DNA of 64,000 nt from Candidatus Sulfotelmatobacter sp. (GTDB lineage Bacteria; Acidobacteriota; Terriglobia; Terriglobales; Acidobacteriaceae). The DNA lies in NCBI GenBank assembly GCA_025462865.1, contig JAOAPI010000171.1, positions 1 to 64,000 of the forward strand, in the 5' to 3' direction. Numbering within the stretch: the first letter of the stretch is position 1; each line of letters starts with the position of its first letter. The notes under the pieces are model-generated. The model was not told where the DNA came from. It ran no database searches and saw only the letters and a program-made list of their open reading frames with translations. The position numbers were made by a program, and so were the translations under genes. Shown one piece after another: positions 25,432 to 34,472 of the stretch.

Positions 25432-26607
25432 CTACTCTTCGTAGGGATCGCGCAGGTACCCCTCTACCGCGAAGTCGTCACCAAAGCTGTGGAGAGTGAA
25501 TCGTTTTACCTGCGGTAGCGGATCATTTGGCCGGAACGCACCGTGGGCAATGAAGGGAATCGATCCCGATGCTGTAATGATCTTGGGCGCGTAATAGAGA
25601 AAGACTTTATCAACCACGCCAGAGTTGAGCGCGGTCGCATTCAGCTCCGAGCCGCCTTCAATCATCACACTCGTAATTTCAAGTTCGCCCAGACGACGCA
25701 AGACCGCGCAAATTTCTGGACGCTCGTCAGCAGCAGGTGGAACGTGCTCGACATGAATGCCACGAGCTTCCAATTCACGCTTTTTGTTTTCATCCGGAGC
25801 GGAGCAAAAAACCAACACATCGCTCCTGGGAGAGTCTCCAGTTGTGACAGTTTTCACCACGCGCGATTCCAATGGCATTCGCAACCTCGAATCCAAAATC
25901 ACTCGCAGCAAGGGCCGACGCCGCGGCAAACCGCTTCGATCGGTCAGCAATGGATCGTCGGCGATGATTGTTCCCACCCCGACCAGTACGGCATCGCTCT
26001 GACGTCGCTGTTGTTGTACATTGGCGCGTGCAGCCTCACCCGTGATCCATCCACCGGCAGGCGTTCCTGGCGCCCGGTTTAGCTCCGTTTCCGGCGCCGG
26101 GGCGATCTTTCCATTCAGCGTCATCGCAGCCTTTAGCGTAACGAGGGGAAAAGCGTGCCGGATGTAGCGGGCGAAGTGCTCGTTCAGACGGCGCGCTTCT
26201 GTCTCTAGCCCCCCTACGTCAACTTGAATGCCCGCGTCGCGCAATTTCTCAAAGCCTTGTCCACTCACTTTGGGATTTGGATCCCACATGGATGCGACGA
26301 CGCGCTTAATACCAGCAGCGATCAATGCATCGGTACAGGGAGGCGTGCGCCCCTGGTGTGAGTGGGGTTCGAGGTTGATGTAAAGCGTTCCGCCCCGAGC
26401 TCTGCCGCCGGCCTGCTCCAGGGCGAGCACTTCGGCATGCTTAACGCCCACGTAGGTATAACAGCCAGTTCCTACGATGCTGCCGCGCGCGTCCACGATC
26501 ACCGCTCCAACATAGGGATTGGGAGAGGCTAATCCGATACCCTGACGGGCCAAGTCGAGAGCCTGACCCAGAAACTGATCGTTGATGTTGGCTGAGTTGC
26601 CGGACAT
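25432..26607 (-). CDS. ribD: Bifunctional riboflavin deaminase/reductase RibD
   Basis: 391 residues. The N-terminal deaminase (1-150) has the zinc motif KHAEVLAL with catalytic Glu and the loop LEPHSHQGRTPPC. In the family the first zinc-binding Cys of this loop is P-C-S-H; here it is His (codon CAC). The C-terminal reductase (about 155-385) has LKAAMTLNGKIA, the VGVGTIIADDPLLT substrate loop and VMIEGGSELN. It carries out the second and third steps of riboflavin synthesis. ftsY ends 27 bases upstream, so ftsY-ribD-ribE may be one transcript. Confidence 0.95.
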   Translation of the reverse strand: MSGNSANINDQFLGQALDLARQGIGLASPNPYVGAVIVDARGSIVGTGCYTYVGVKHAEVLALEQAGGRARGGTLYINLEPHSHQGRTPPCTDALIAAGIKRVVASMWDPNPKVSGQGFEKLRDAGIQVDVGGLETEARRLNEHFARYIRHAFPLVTLKAAMTLNGKIAPAPETELNRAPGTPAGGWITGEAARANVQQQRRQSDAVLVGVGTIIADDPLLTDRSGLPRRRPLLRVILDSRLRMPLESRVVKTVTTGDSPRSDVLVFCSAPDENKKRELEARGIHVEHVPPAADERPEICAVLRRLGELEITSVMIEGGSELNATALNSGVVDKVFLYYAPKIITASGSIPFIAHGAFRPNDPLPQVKRFTLHSFGDDFAVEGYLRDPYEE

Positions 26608-26634
26608 GTTAATTGGGCAGGAAGACTTCCGCTT

Positions 26635-27588
26635 TTATTCGAACAGGGAATCTACAAATTCTTTCGGGTCGAATGGCAGCAAATCACCAGCTTTCTCGCC
26701 CACGCCGACAAATCGCACGGGCAGACCCAACTCGCGACAGATGGCAACAACCACGCCGCCTTTGGCGGTGCCATCGAGCTTTGTCAGCACGATCCCAGTA
26801 ACCCCTGCCGACTCGGTAAACAGCCGTGCCTGCTGCAAGCCGTTCTGCCCCGTCGTTGCATCCATTACGAGCAGTGTCTCGTGTGGAGCTCCGGGAATAA
26901 TACGTTGAGCCGTCCGTCGCATTTTCTCCAGCTCAGACATAAGGCTCGTCTTGGTATGAAGGCGTCCCGCCGTATCAACGATCACATAATCCGTTTTCCG
27001 CGCCATAGCTGCCTGCAGAGCGTCAAACAGTACCGCCGACGGATCCCCACCGGGTTTAGTTTTGATCACTTCTGTGCCGGTGCGCTGTCCCCAGATTTCT
27101 AACTGATCAATGGCAGCCGCACGAAAAGTATCCGCGGCGCATAACAGGACGTTTTTGCCTTGCGACCGGAATGTCTGCGACATCTTGCCGATAGTCGTGG
27201 TCTTGCCCGTGCCGTTTACCCCTACCACCAAAATAACTTCCGGAGTCCCATCCACTCGTTGAACCGGTCGTTTATTCGCCGCATTCAGAATCGTCAATAG
27301 TTCTTCTTTCAGCAACCGCTTTAACTCCTGAACATCTTTGATCTGTTTGCGGTCGGCCCTATCGCGGAGCTTGCCCAGAACTTCTTGCGTGGTGGTGGCG
27401 CCGAGGTCGGCGCCAATCAGCGTAGCTTCAAGATCATCCAGCGTGTCGCGATTGATTTCTTTGCCGAACGCAACAACTTCTTCGATACGCTCAGCGAGGT
27501 TCTCTCGCGTGCGCGTTACCGCCTGCTTCATGCGTTCAAAGAGGCCGGTTTTATTTTCTTCAGTGCTGCCGAACAGAGTCTGGATCAT
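26635..27588 (-). CDS. ftsY: Signal recognition particle receptor FtsY
   Basis: 317 residues: an N domain (about 15-95) and a G domain without the long acidic A domain of E. coli. GTPase motifs are complete: G1 GVNGTGKTTTIGKM, the insertion-box region DTFRAAAIDQLEIW, G3 DTAGRLHT, G4 TKLDGTAKGG and the closing GVGEKAGDLLPFD. It docks the SRP-ribosome complex at the membrane; the SRP RNA partner is encoded at 42062 in this window. A TATAAT box on the minus strand (27611-27606) lies 17 bases before the ATG. Confidence 0.97.
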   Translation of the reverse strand: MIQTLFGSTEENKTGLFERMKQAVTRTRENLAERIEEVVAFGKEINRDTLDDLEATLIGADLGATTTQEVLGKLRDRADRKQIKDVQELKRLLKEELLTILNAANKRPVQRVDGTPEVILVVGVNGTGKTTTIGKMSQTFRSQGKNVLLCAADTFRAAAIDQLEIWGQRTGTEVIKTKPGGDPSAVLFDALQAAMARKTDYVIVDTAGRLHTKTSLMSELEKMRRTAQRIIPGAPHETLLVMDATTGQNGLQQARLFTESAGVTGIVLTKLDGTAKGGVVVAICRELGLPVRFVGVGEKAGDLLPFDPKEFVDSLFE

Positions 27589-27665
27589 GCGAGGTCCTGA
27601 ACTTGATTATAGCGGCCTGCAACAGTAGGAACTGTCACGGGTTTTCTGGAAGTGAATCGCCTGAC

Positions 27666-29564
27666 TTAAACGCGGGTTTTTTCGAGGTTGGCCACTTCGG
27701 GGGCCGCTGTGGAGAGAGAAACTTGCGGAGCCTCGGGAAGTGCAGCGGTTTCGTGGGGGACCGGTCTCTTGATCGCGACGACTCGCTGGATGCGAATCTC
27801 GCCACGTCCGTAGACCGCCATGAGCGCTGCCACAGGCTCCGGGTGCAGCCGCTTTCCAGCTAAATTCTGAATGATCTTCAACGCCTCTTCCGGCGTGTGC
27901 GCGTGCTGGTAAGGACGATTGGTCGTCAGGGCATCAAATGTGTCGGCCACTGCGATCACCAGCGCCAGCAGCGGAATTTGATCTCCCTCAAGACCATAGG
28001 GATAGCCCCGTCCGTCGAGAGCTTCATGATGAAGTTCGATGCCGGGAAGCATTTCCGCAAGCTGCGTAACCGGCCGGAGAATGTTGGCTCCCTTTGTGGT
28101 GTGCGTTTTCATCACTTCGAATTCTTCTGCGGTCAGAGCTCCCGGCTTCTTCAGGATGTGGTCCTCAATCCCGATCTTTCCCACGTCGTGGAGTTGCGCG
28201 GAAATCTGCAGCGTTTCCATGAAGGCCGCGTCCAGTTTCAGTTCTTTGCCAATCATCAGCGAATAGCGAGTAACGCGATCGGAGTGGCCGCGAGTGTAAG
28301 GATCCTTTTCGTCGACTGCGCCCGCCAGCATCTGGATTGAGCCCAAAAACAACGCGCGGTTCTCCTCCGCTGCCTGCTTCAAATCTTCGACGAACTGTTC
28401 GAGTTCTTCCGACATCGTGTTGAAGGTTTCAGCCAATTCGCCAATTTCGGTGCGACTGCGCAAGTGAACCCGTTGGGAAAAGTCGCCGCGCGCCAGCGCG
28501 CGTCCGGACTCAGTAAGAATTTGCAAAGGATTGGTAATCCTGCGCGCCGCGAAAATACTTACCCCAATACTCAGCAGAACCGCCAGCAAGGCTAGCAGGC
28601 GTCCTGTTCGCTGCATTTCGTAAACGCCGCGATATGCCTCAAATTGCGGCTTCTGCACCACTACCGCCCAATCGAGCGCGGTGACGGGACTGTAAGTGCC
28701 AAGCATTTCCACACTGCTCTTGCCCTCGTGGACATCGAATTCCTTGGTAGCGGCCAACTGCCCTTTGTTGCCCTGGTCAACAAAATTGCGGACAATCTCA
28801 AGACTCTTCATGTCCTGTCCGGTCACGTACTGTGGAGTAGCCGCAGCCACCAGCCGGCCTTGGGCGTCCACGACATAGGGAATCAGACCCCCACCGCTCA
28901 CTTCCTGCAAGCGCCGAATCAAGAACTGCAAGTCCACAACCGCGCCTACCACTCCGAGAAAGCGCCCGCCATAGCTGACAGGACTGCTCACCAGAACCAC
29001 GGTCCGCGCGACCTTGCCGTCTTCCACCTGTAGTGCCTGGCCGTTGTACGCCCGGCCATCGCGGGCGGCGTCGTAAGCATGTTGCAGCTCGCGCTGCAGG
29101 AAAGCATCTGGCGCAATGCGTCCGGCGGAGACACCCTTGGCCTCAGAATTGAGAAGGGTTGCATAAGCAAGTTCATCCGAGGACGAAACGAATTTCTCAA
29201 GCAGCGCACGCAGCTCTGGCGCTTCAATGTTCATGCCGCCAATGTCACCGCCACTGGCTACCTGAATTGCAGACGAAAGATTGGCAAGCATCATCCGCAG
29301 CGAACGCTCATGCTGCGACAGGTCATCGGCCAGCGATCGCGTCACCGTATTCTGCAACAGCATTTCGTTGGTCTTCAGCCGGTCCCGGTTAATCGACTCC
29401 ACCTGCGCGGAGTAAAAGTACATAGGGACGATGCTGATCACTAACAGCACGCCGAGGATTACATACAAGATCGGCACGCGCGCGCGATTTGGCGCGGCGG
29501 GGGACGAATGGCTCCCCTGGCTCATTTGGGAAGCGCCGTCGGTCGAAGTGGCGGCGGATTTCAC
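27666..29564 (-). CDS. Membrane HD-GYP phosphodiesterase with Cache and HAMP domains
   Basis: 632 residues with a GTG start at 29564 (an ATG 13 codons in is the alternative). A membrane helix near 32-52 is followed by a periplasmic dCache-type sensor (about 60-315), a second helix, a HAMP domain (RRITNPLQILTESGRALARGDFSQRV near 350) and a coiled coil. The HD-GYP domain starts near 415 with AGAVDEKDPYTRGHSDRV, then HDVGKIGIEDHIL, and HHEALDGRGYPYGL, with all metal ligands and the GYP motif intact. It should degrade cyclic-di-GMP in response to a periplasmic signal. The PilZ protein at 22193 is a possible downstream effector. Confidence 0.93.
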   Translation of the reverse strand: MKSAATSTDGASQMSQGSHSSPAAPNRARVPILYVILGVLLVISIVPMYFYSAQVESINRDRLKTNEMLLQNTVTRSLADDLSQHERSLRMMLANLSSAIQVASGGDIGGMNIEAPELRALLEKFVSSSDELAYATLLNSEAKGVSAGRIAPDAFLQRELQHAYDAARDGRAYNGQALQVEDGKVARTVVLVSSPVSYGGRFLGVVGAVVDLQFLIRRLQEVSGGGLIPYVVDAQGRLVAAATPQYVTGQDMKSLEIVRNFVDQGNKGQLAATKEFDVHEGKSSVEMLGTYSPVTALDWAVVVQKPQFEAYRGVYEMQRTGRLLALLAVLLSIGVSIFAARRITNPLQILTESGRALARGDFSQRVHLRSRTEIGELAETFNTMSEELEQFVEDLKQAAEENRALFLGSIQMLAGAVDEKDPYTRGHSDRVTRYSLMIGKELKLDAAFMETLQISAQLHDVGKIGIEDHILKKPGALTAEEFEVMKTHTTKGANILRPVTQLAEMLPGIELHHEALDGRGYPYGLEGDQIPLLALVIAVADTFDALTTNRPYQHAHTPEEALKIIQNLAGKRLHPEPVAALMAVYGRGEIRIQRVVAIKRPVPHETAALPEAPQVSLSTAAPEVANLEKTRV

Positions 29565-29705
29565 AGGTATCTATGGAATTTTAGTGTGACAAGACCTGAG
29601 GGAAGGCGAAAAGCGTGAGTTTCGCTGTTACTAAAGTACCAATTCAATCGCACGTCGGATTGGGACTAAGGCAAATGCCTGCTCGCAAGCCGGAACGATG
29701 CATTA

Positions 29706-30725
29706 TCACCTTAGAGTTTCGCTTTTGCCGCTGCGGGTCATGAGTTCATAAATCGCTTCTCGCGGAGCTTTCCCCTGATGCAAGATGGCGTGCATTTGCT
29801 CGGTGATGGGCATTTCGACGCCGCGAGCCCGGGCCAACCCCACCGCAGCCGTCGTGGTGAAGACACCTTCAGCAACCATGCCATGCATCGCCGCAAGAAT
29901 CTCGGGCAACATCCGTCCGCGGCCGAGCTCGACGCCCACGCTACGGTTGCGCGAGAGCCCGCCAGTGCATGTCAAAACCAGGTCGCCAAGACCCGCCAGT
30001 CCCGCCATGGTCTCGGCGTTGCCTCCGCAGGCGACCACCAGGCGGGTCATCTCGGACAAGCCCCGTGTGATGAGCGCGGCCACGGAATTATGGCCAAGGC
30101 CAAGACCCGCGGCGACGCCGGCGGCGATAGCGATAGTATTTTTGAGCGCTCCCCCAAGCTCAACGCCGATTGGATCTTCGTTGGTATAGACGCGAAACGT
30201 GGCATTGCTGAATTCTTGCTGAACTGTGCGTGCCAGTTCAGTGTCCTGTGATGCAATGGCAATTGCTGTGGGATCTCCCCGCGCCGCTTCAAGCGCAAAT
30301 GATGGTCCGCTGAGCGCACCGATCCGAGGTGAACCTCCGGCGACGTCTTTCATCACTTGAGAAATTATCTCAGTCATCCGCAGTAGGGAATTCTCTTCCA
30401 GGCCTTTAGTCGCGCTGACGATCATGGTTTCTGCGCGCAAGTGCGGACGCATCTGCTCAAACAAGTGCCGGCAATGCTGCGACGGCATCACGCTTACCAC
30501 GATGCCTGCATCCTTAAGAGCTTCGGCAACATTGTGGGTGGCTGTCACACTGGCAGGGATGACCTGCCCGGGAAGAAACTTTTCGTTCACCCGGCGCTTT
30601 GCGATGCTTTCACAAACTTCTTTTTCGTGAGCCCACAAACGAATCCGGTGCGATTCTGTGCGGCCGAGGACAATCGAAAGCGCAGTCCCCCAAGCCCCGG
30701 CACCGATGATGGCGATCTCGCTCAT
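29706..30725 (-). CDS. gpsA: Glycerol-3-phosphate dehydrogenase [NAD(P)+]
   Basis: 339 residues. The Rossmann start IAIIGAGAWGTALSIVL, VSATKGLEE, the IGALSGPSFALEAARGDPTA region, the catalytic ELGGALKNTIAIAAG and GLGDLVLTCTGGLSRNR are all present. It reduces dihydroxyacetone phosphate to sn-glycerol-3-phosphate for phospholipid synthesis. Its ATG overlaps the plsY stop by four bases (ATGA), so the two are translationally coupled, and PlsY uses its product. Confidence 0.97.
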   Translation of the reverse strand: MSEIAIIGAGAWGTALSIVLGRTESHRIRLWAHEKEVCESIAKRRVNEKFLPGQVIPASVTATHNVAEALKDAGIVVSVMPSQHCRHLFEQMRPHLRAETMIVSATKGLEENSLLRMTEIISQVMKDVAGGSPRIGALSGPSFALEAARGDPTAIAIASQDTELARTVQQEFSNATFRVYTNEDPIGVELGGALKNTIAIAAGVAAGLGLGHNSVAALITRGLSEMTRLVVACGGNAETMAGLAGLGDLVLTCTGGLSRNRSVGVELGRGRMLPEILAAMHGMVAEGVFTTTAAVGLARARGVEMPITEQMHAILHQGKAPREAIYELMTRSGKSETLR

Positions 30726-31342
30726 GCGGGCTTTCTCCCGACGCGGCGTTCTGTTCCCGCCAGCAGACGGCGGATGTTTTCGTGATGCTTAACAATGATC
30801 AGCAGGCAAGCGGACGCCAATAGTGCGAGGGCCACGGGCAAGCTCTGGTAAGAATTGATCTTGTAAGCCAGCAGCGGGAGAGACGCGACCGCGACTACCG
30901 ATCCCAGGGATACATAGCGGAACACGACGACAACTGCGATGAAGATGCCTACAGCGATCAGCACCGCTTTCGGAACCACGATGATGAACGCTCCCAATCC
31001 TGTAGCCACTCCCTTGCCGCCCCGAAACTTTAACCACACCGGAAAGATGTGGCCGACAACAGCGCAGAATGCAGCCAGGGACATTGCTTCGTAAGGAATC
31101 CCCGAAGCGATTCTGCCTGATAGCAAGTACGCGAAGCCGACTGCCGCCGATCCCTTCAGTGCGTCCAGCAGCAGCGTTACCACTCCCAGCACCGGCGATT
31201 TGCGCGAGACGTTCGTTGCTCCGATATTTCCACTGCCGCTGTGTCGCACATCTTCGCCGCGGAAGACGCGTACCAGAAGGTATCCGAAGGGAATTGAGCC
31301 CAACAGGTAGCTCAAGACGGCGATGAGCGACAACGTTCGCAT
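30722..31342 (-). CDS. plsY: Glycerol-3-phosphate acyltransferase PlsY
   Basis: 206 residues, about five or six membrane helices. Family motifs: SYLLGSIPFGYLL at the start, RHSGSGNIGATNVSR near 35, the DALKG segment near 62 and KFRGGKGVATGLGAF near 110. It transfers an acyl group from acyl phosphate to glycerol-3-phosphate, the first acylation in phospholipid synthesis. Placed 14 bases after thpR and overlapping gpsA. Confidence 0.97.
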   Translation of the reverse strand: MRTLSLIAVLSYLLGSIPFGYLLVRVFRGEDVRHSGSGNIGATNVSRKSPVLGVVTLLLDALKGSAAVGFAYLLSGRIASGIPYEAMSLAAFCAVVGHIFPVWLKFRGGKGVATGLGAFIIVVPKAVLIAVGIFIAVVVVFRYVSLGSVVAVASLPLLAYKINSYQSLPVALALLASACLLIIVKHHENIRRLLAGTERRVGRKPA

Positions 31343-31356
31343 GGAGTGACTTGGCC

Positions 31357-31944
31357 CTAGTGCAGCGCGAATCCCGCCAGCTTCGTGTATCGCGAGCCAC
31401 CGGCCGATAGCTGGCTCTGGTACAGAAAAAACTCGCGGGCCGTCATCGTACCAAACTCCGGCGCAGCCAAGGCTGCCAGTTTTTCCTGCAACTGCCGGAA
31501 ACTCTGGTTCGGACGGTCTCCCTTTTCTCTGCCCGGAGACGCCGATCCCCTCCCGCCACGTGCCAGAGTGAGGTGCGGACTGAATGCATGCTCTTCTTTC
31601 GGGACGCCGAGGCCTGTCAACTTCCCATCCACAGCCGCGGCCAGGGAACTCAGCTCTGCCCCAGCTTCAATTCCTACCCAGAAAACTCGCGGCATACGAG
31701 CCCCCGGGAAAAATCCATATCCCCGAATATTGATCTCGAGCATGTTCGCAGCAATCGTTTCCAAAGCCTGCTTAATGTTCTCCACTTTATCTTCGGATTG
31801 CTCACCGATAAATTTCAATGTTACGTGCAACGATTCAGGCCTTGCCCAGCGCGCATCGGGCGCAAATCCTCGCACGCCGTCGACGAAGCGAGCAATACGG
31901 TCGCGGATGGCATCGTCGATATCGAGAGCAACGAAAAGGCGCAT
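31357..31944 (-). CDS. thpR: RNA 2',3'-cyclic phosphodiesterase
   Basis: 195 residues of the 2H phosphoesterase fold. The two catalytic H-x-T-x motifs are HVTLKFIG near residue 43 and HLTLARG near 128. MRLFVALDID is the usual opening. An inserted SPGREKGDRPNQSF loop follows the second motif. It opens 2',3'-cyclic phosphates on RNA ends. It is the first gene of the thpR-plsY-gpsA set. Confidence 0.92.
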   Translation of the reverse strand: MRLFVALDIDDAIRDRIARFVDGVRGFAPDARWARPESLHVTLKFIGEQSEDKVENIKQALETIAANMLEINIRGYGFFPGARMPRVFWVGIEAGAELSSLAAAVDGKLTGLGVPKEEHAFSPHLTLARGGRGSASPGREKGDRPNQSFRQLQEKLAALAAPEFGTMTAREFFLYQSQLSAGGSRYTKLAGFALH

Positions 31945-31950
31945 AAGACA

Positions 31951-32039
31951 AGCTCTTAGCTTTTAGCTCCTAGCCTTTAGCTCGAACTGGCCAATATAGG
32001 GGTCCCAAGCTAAAAGCTAAAAGCTAAGAGCTAACAGCT
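31951..32039. repeat. AGCTAAAA-type repeats forming a large inverted repeat
   Basis: The right arm (32008-32039) is a tandem of AGCTAAAA and AGCTAAGAG units. The left arm (31951-31982) is its reverse complement with a few changes. About 25 bases can pair across a 25-base loop. It fills the whole gap between cinA and thpR. Confidence 0.7.
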
Positions 32040-32044
32040 CTCTT

Positions 32045-33289
32045 TCACATCAACTTTTTTCGCAGCATATCCAGCGCTAGTGTCGTCGCGAACCAGCGGA
32101 TGCGCTGGCGGTCTCCGGGAAAATTCCGTTCTATCACTTCGGTGCCGCTATCGCTGGCCAGCGCATGAAAAACCAGTCCGACGGGTTTTTCTGGAGTTCC
32201 TCCAGTCGGACCGGCAACTCCGGTAATGCCGATCCCGAAGGTTGATTCGCAACGATAACGAATTCCTTCCGCTAGAGCGGCGGCAACTTCGCGGCTCACC
32301 GCTCCATGGCGTTCGATCATATCCGCCGGGACCCCCGCTAGGTCAGTCTTTACTGTATTGGAGTAAACGATTGCGCCGCCGGAAAAGTACCGAGAACTGC
32401 CGCCGACCGATGTAATTCGCTCTCCCAGCAATCCGCCGGTGCACGATTCCGCGACCGCCAGAGTCGCGTTGCGCATTTGCAACCAGTAGCCAACGATCTG
32501 CTCCAGGGACTCGCCGTTCCGCGAGTACACCGCGTCGTCGAGTTCTTCCTCCACCGCGTCGGCCGCTTCGTCCACACGCGCTTGCGCCGCGTCCATGGTT
32601 GCGGCCCGCGATTTGAAATGAAGCTGAATTTCTCCCGCTCCCGCCAAGATTGTGGTCTGTACGTCGCCGTAGCGCTTGTAGATGGGTGCCACGCGCGCAT
32701 CTACCTGGGATTCTCCCAGCATTGCCACTTTCAAAACGCGTGTCGCCAGAGAAGCTGGCGGCAATTTTGACCGCAACCGCTCCCGGCACTCCGCCTCGAA
32801 TAAAGCCTTCAGTTCATGTGGAGGCCCGGGCAAAAGGATCACGATGCGCTCTCGCCCATCAAATTTGCCGCTCAGCCACTGTCCGGGTGCGGTTCCATTG
32901 GGATTAGGCAGGACTACAGCGCCTTCGAGGACGTCCGCCTGCTTGGCATTGTTGGGCGACATTTTCCAGCCACGCGTCGCGAATCGTTGCTCGATACTCG
33001 CAAGAACCGCTTCGTCGCGCCGCAACGTGACCCCCAACGCTTCGGCTACCGCCTCGCGCGTGAGGTCGTCTTCCGTAGGGCCAAGTCCGCCGCTGAAAAT
33101 CACGATCTCTGAGCGGAACAGCGCATGCTGCGCCGCCGCAACCAGGCGCTTAAGATCGTCCCCAACAATGCTTTTTAAAACTACTTCAACGCCCAGTTGG
33201 TTGATCTGCTCGGTGAGAAAAAGGGAATTGGTATCCATGCGGAAGGGAGTCAGTAACTCGGAGCCTACCGCAATGATCTCGGCGTTCAC
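32045..33289 (-). CDS. cinA: CinA family protein (nicotinamide-nucleotide amidase)
   Basis: 414 residues from a GTG at 33289, which gives the normal MNAEIIAVGSELL opening; the ATG at 33346 adds a 19-residue stretch unlike the family and touching a repeat. The N-terminal MoCF-like domain has the typical GDD, SGGLGPTEDDLT and PGPPHEL motifs. The C-terminal PncC domain has AVAESCTGGLLGERIT and GVAGPTGGTPEKPVGLV. It hydrolyses nicotinamide mononucleotide and ADP-ribose-type compounds in NAD recycling. Despite the name, a link to competence is not established here. Confidence 0.95.
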   Translation of the reverse strand: MNAEIIAVGSELLTPFRMDTNSLFLTEQINQLGVEVVLKSIVGDDLKRLVAAAQHALFRSEIVIFSGGLGPTEDDLTREAVAEALGVTLRRDEAVLASIEQRFATRGWKMSPNNAKQADVLEGAVVLPNPNGTAPGQWLSGKFDGRERIVILLPGPPHELKALFEAECRERLRSKLPPASLATRVLKVAMLGESQVDARVAPIYKRYGDVQTTILAGAGEIQLHFKSRAATMDAAQARVDEAADAVEEELDDAVYSRNGESLEQIVGYWLQMRNATLAVAESCTGGLLGERITSVGGSSRYFSGGAIVYSNTVKTDLAGVPADMIERHGAVSREVAAALAEGIRYRCESTFGIGITGVAGPTGGTPEKPVGLVFHALASDSGTEVIERNFPGDRQRIRWFATTLALDMLRKKLM

Positions 33290-33341
33290 GGCTAGAAGTG
33301 TAAATGAAAAGCGGCGACAGCCGTCATAGCATTCAACACCG

Positions 33342-33377
33342 AGCACTCAGCTTCCTGATGGCTAAATGCTGAGTGCT
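33342..33377. repeat. 10-bp inverted repeat between cinA and the NHL gene
   Basis: AGCACTCAGC (33342-33351) pairs perfectly with GCTGAGTGCT (33368-33377) around a 16-base loop. Its units resemble the CAGTG-type repeats at 24352 and 54248. It could act as a terminator for the NHL gene. Confidence 0.55.
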
Positions 33378-33397
33378 GGACTTGCGCTAGAGTCAAA

Positions 33398-34456
33398 CTA
33401 TTCCGGCAGCAGCGGCAGCCCCGGAATATTCCATGCAAGATGGTGCACGGCGTCCGTGGTCGCCAGAATCACGCTTCGCCCGGGCGCAAAGGCGAGACCA
33501 ACAAGCCCATGTCCCGCGACCTCGAGGTTTGCCTTTCCCTCTGGAGTGATCTTCACAATGCCACGCTTGCCGGAAAGTGAGGCCGTCACATACAGATTTC
33601 CGCTCGCGTCGAAAGCCAAGCCCTGCGGGCGTCCCAGGCCGCGAAAAAATTTGTGCACGGTGCCTTGAGGATCGATTCTATGCACCGCGTCGAAGCTCGA
33701 AGTGGTCGGTCCGGTCACAAATAAATCACCCTGCGGACCGAAGGCGAGGTGATACGCCGAGACGCTGGGCTCCAATGTGGCAAAGACGAAGACTTGCTGA
33801 TCACGACCGATCTTGAAGATTGTCCCGCTGCGATCGCCGACATAAAGATTTTGATTCCGATCAAACGCGATTCCGGTGGCGATTCCCATTCCCTCGGCGT
33901 ACGTGGTCATAGTTCCGTTCGGCGCCACTCGATAGACCGCACCGTCGTTGCGCGAGGAAACATACATCTGGCCTTGGCGATCGAAGGCGATGGAAGTTGC
34001 ATTCATCATCTCCGCGACAAACGGCTTGGCTGTGTAGTTGGTATCAATCTTAAAAATCGCTACGGGAACTTTTTGTCCGCGCGATCCGGAAAATGTCGCG
34101 TAGATATTGCCCTGCGGGTCGATGGCCGGATTGGTCACCGGATGCAGACCCTCAGCGACAGAAACCGCTACCTTGACGCTCTGGGCATTGCTGACGTGAC
34201 CGTCGGTCGCAACCACCACCGGCCCTGACGTTGCTCCTGCCGGAACGCGGGCGATGAGAAATGAATCTGAACTCACCACCACTCCGCCCTCCATTTCGCC
34301 AAACTGCACTCGCGGACGTTGCCAGTTCTGCGAACGCAAGCCCGAGCCTGCGATGCGAACTTCGCCTCCGGCCAGCGCAAGCACCGGCGAAACGGACTCG
34401 ATACGCGGTCCACCGTTCACGCTTTTCTTGCCCAGAATGTGGTCGGAGAATCCCAT
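33398..34456 (-). CDS. IPT/TIG plus NHL-type beta-propeller protein
   Basis: 352 residues. Residues 17-95 form an IPT/TIG immunoglobulin-like domain (PRIESVSPVLALAGGEVRIAGSGL, then VVVATDGHVSN). The rest is a six-bladed propeller of the NHL/SMP-30 kind with repeated segments such as NPAIDPQGNIYATF, IAFDRQGQMYVSS, IAFDRNQNLYVGD, LAFGPQGDLFVTG and LAFDASGNLYVTA. No signal peptide is seen, so the protein may stay in the cytoplasm, unusual for TIG domains. Function unknown. It follows pgpA by 16 bases. Confidence 0.85.
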   Translation of the reverse strand: MGFSDHILGKKSVNGGPRIESVSPVLALAGGEVRIAGSGLRSQNWQRPRVQFGEMEGGVVVSSDSFLIARVPAGATSGPVVVATDGHVSNAQSVKVAVSVAEGLHPVTNPAIDPQGNIYATFSGSRGQKVPVAIFKIDTNYTAKPFVAEMMNATSIAFDRQGQMYVSSRNDGAVYRVAPNGTMTTYAEGMGIATGIAFDRNQNLYVGDRSGTIFKIGRDQQVFVFATLEPSVSAYHLAFGPQGDLFVTGPTTSSFDAVHRIDPQGTVHKFFRGLGRPQGLAFDASGNLYVTASLSGKRGIVKITPEGKANLEVAGHGLVGLAFAPGRSVILATTDAVHHLAWNIPGLPLLPE

Positions 34457-34472
34457 GAGGAAAATACTCGCA

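Noticed and set aside
30789-31400. 203-residue leftward frame over plsY
   Set aside because: It is an alternate-frame shadow of plsY, which has all family motifs in its own frame.
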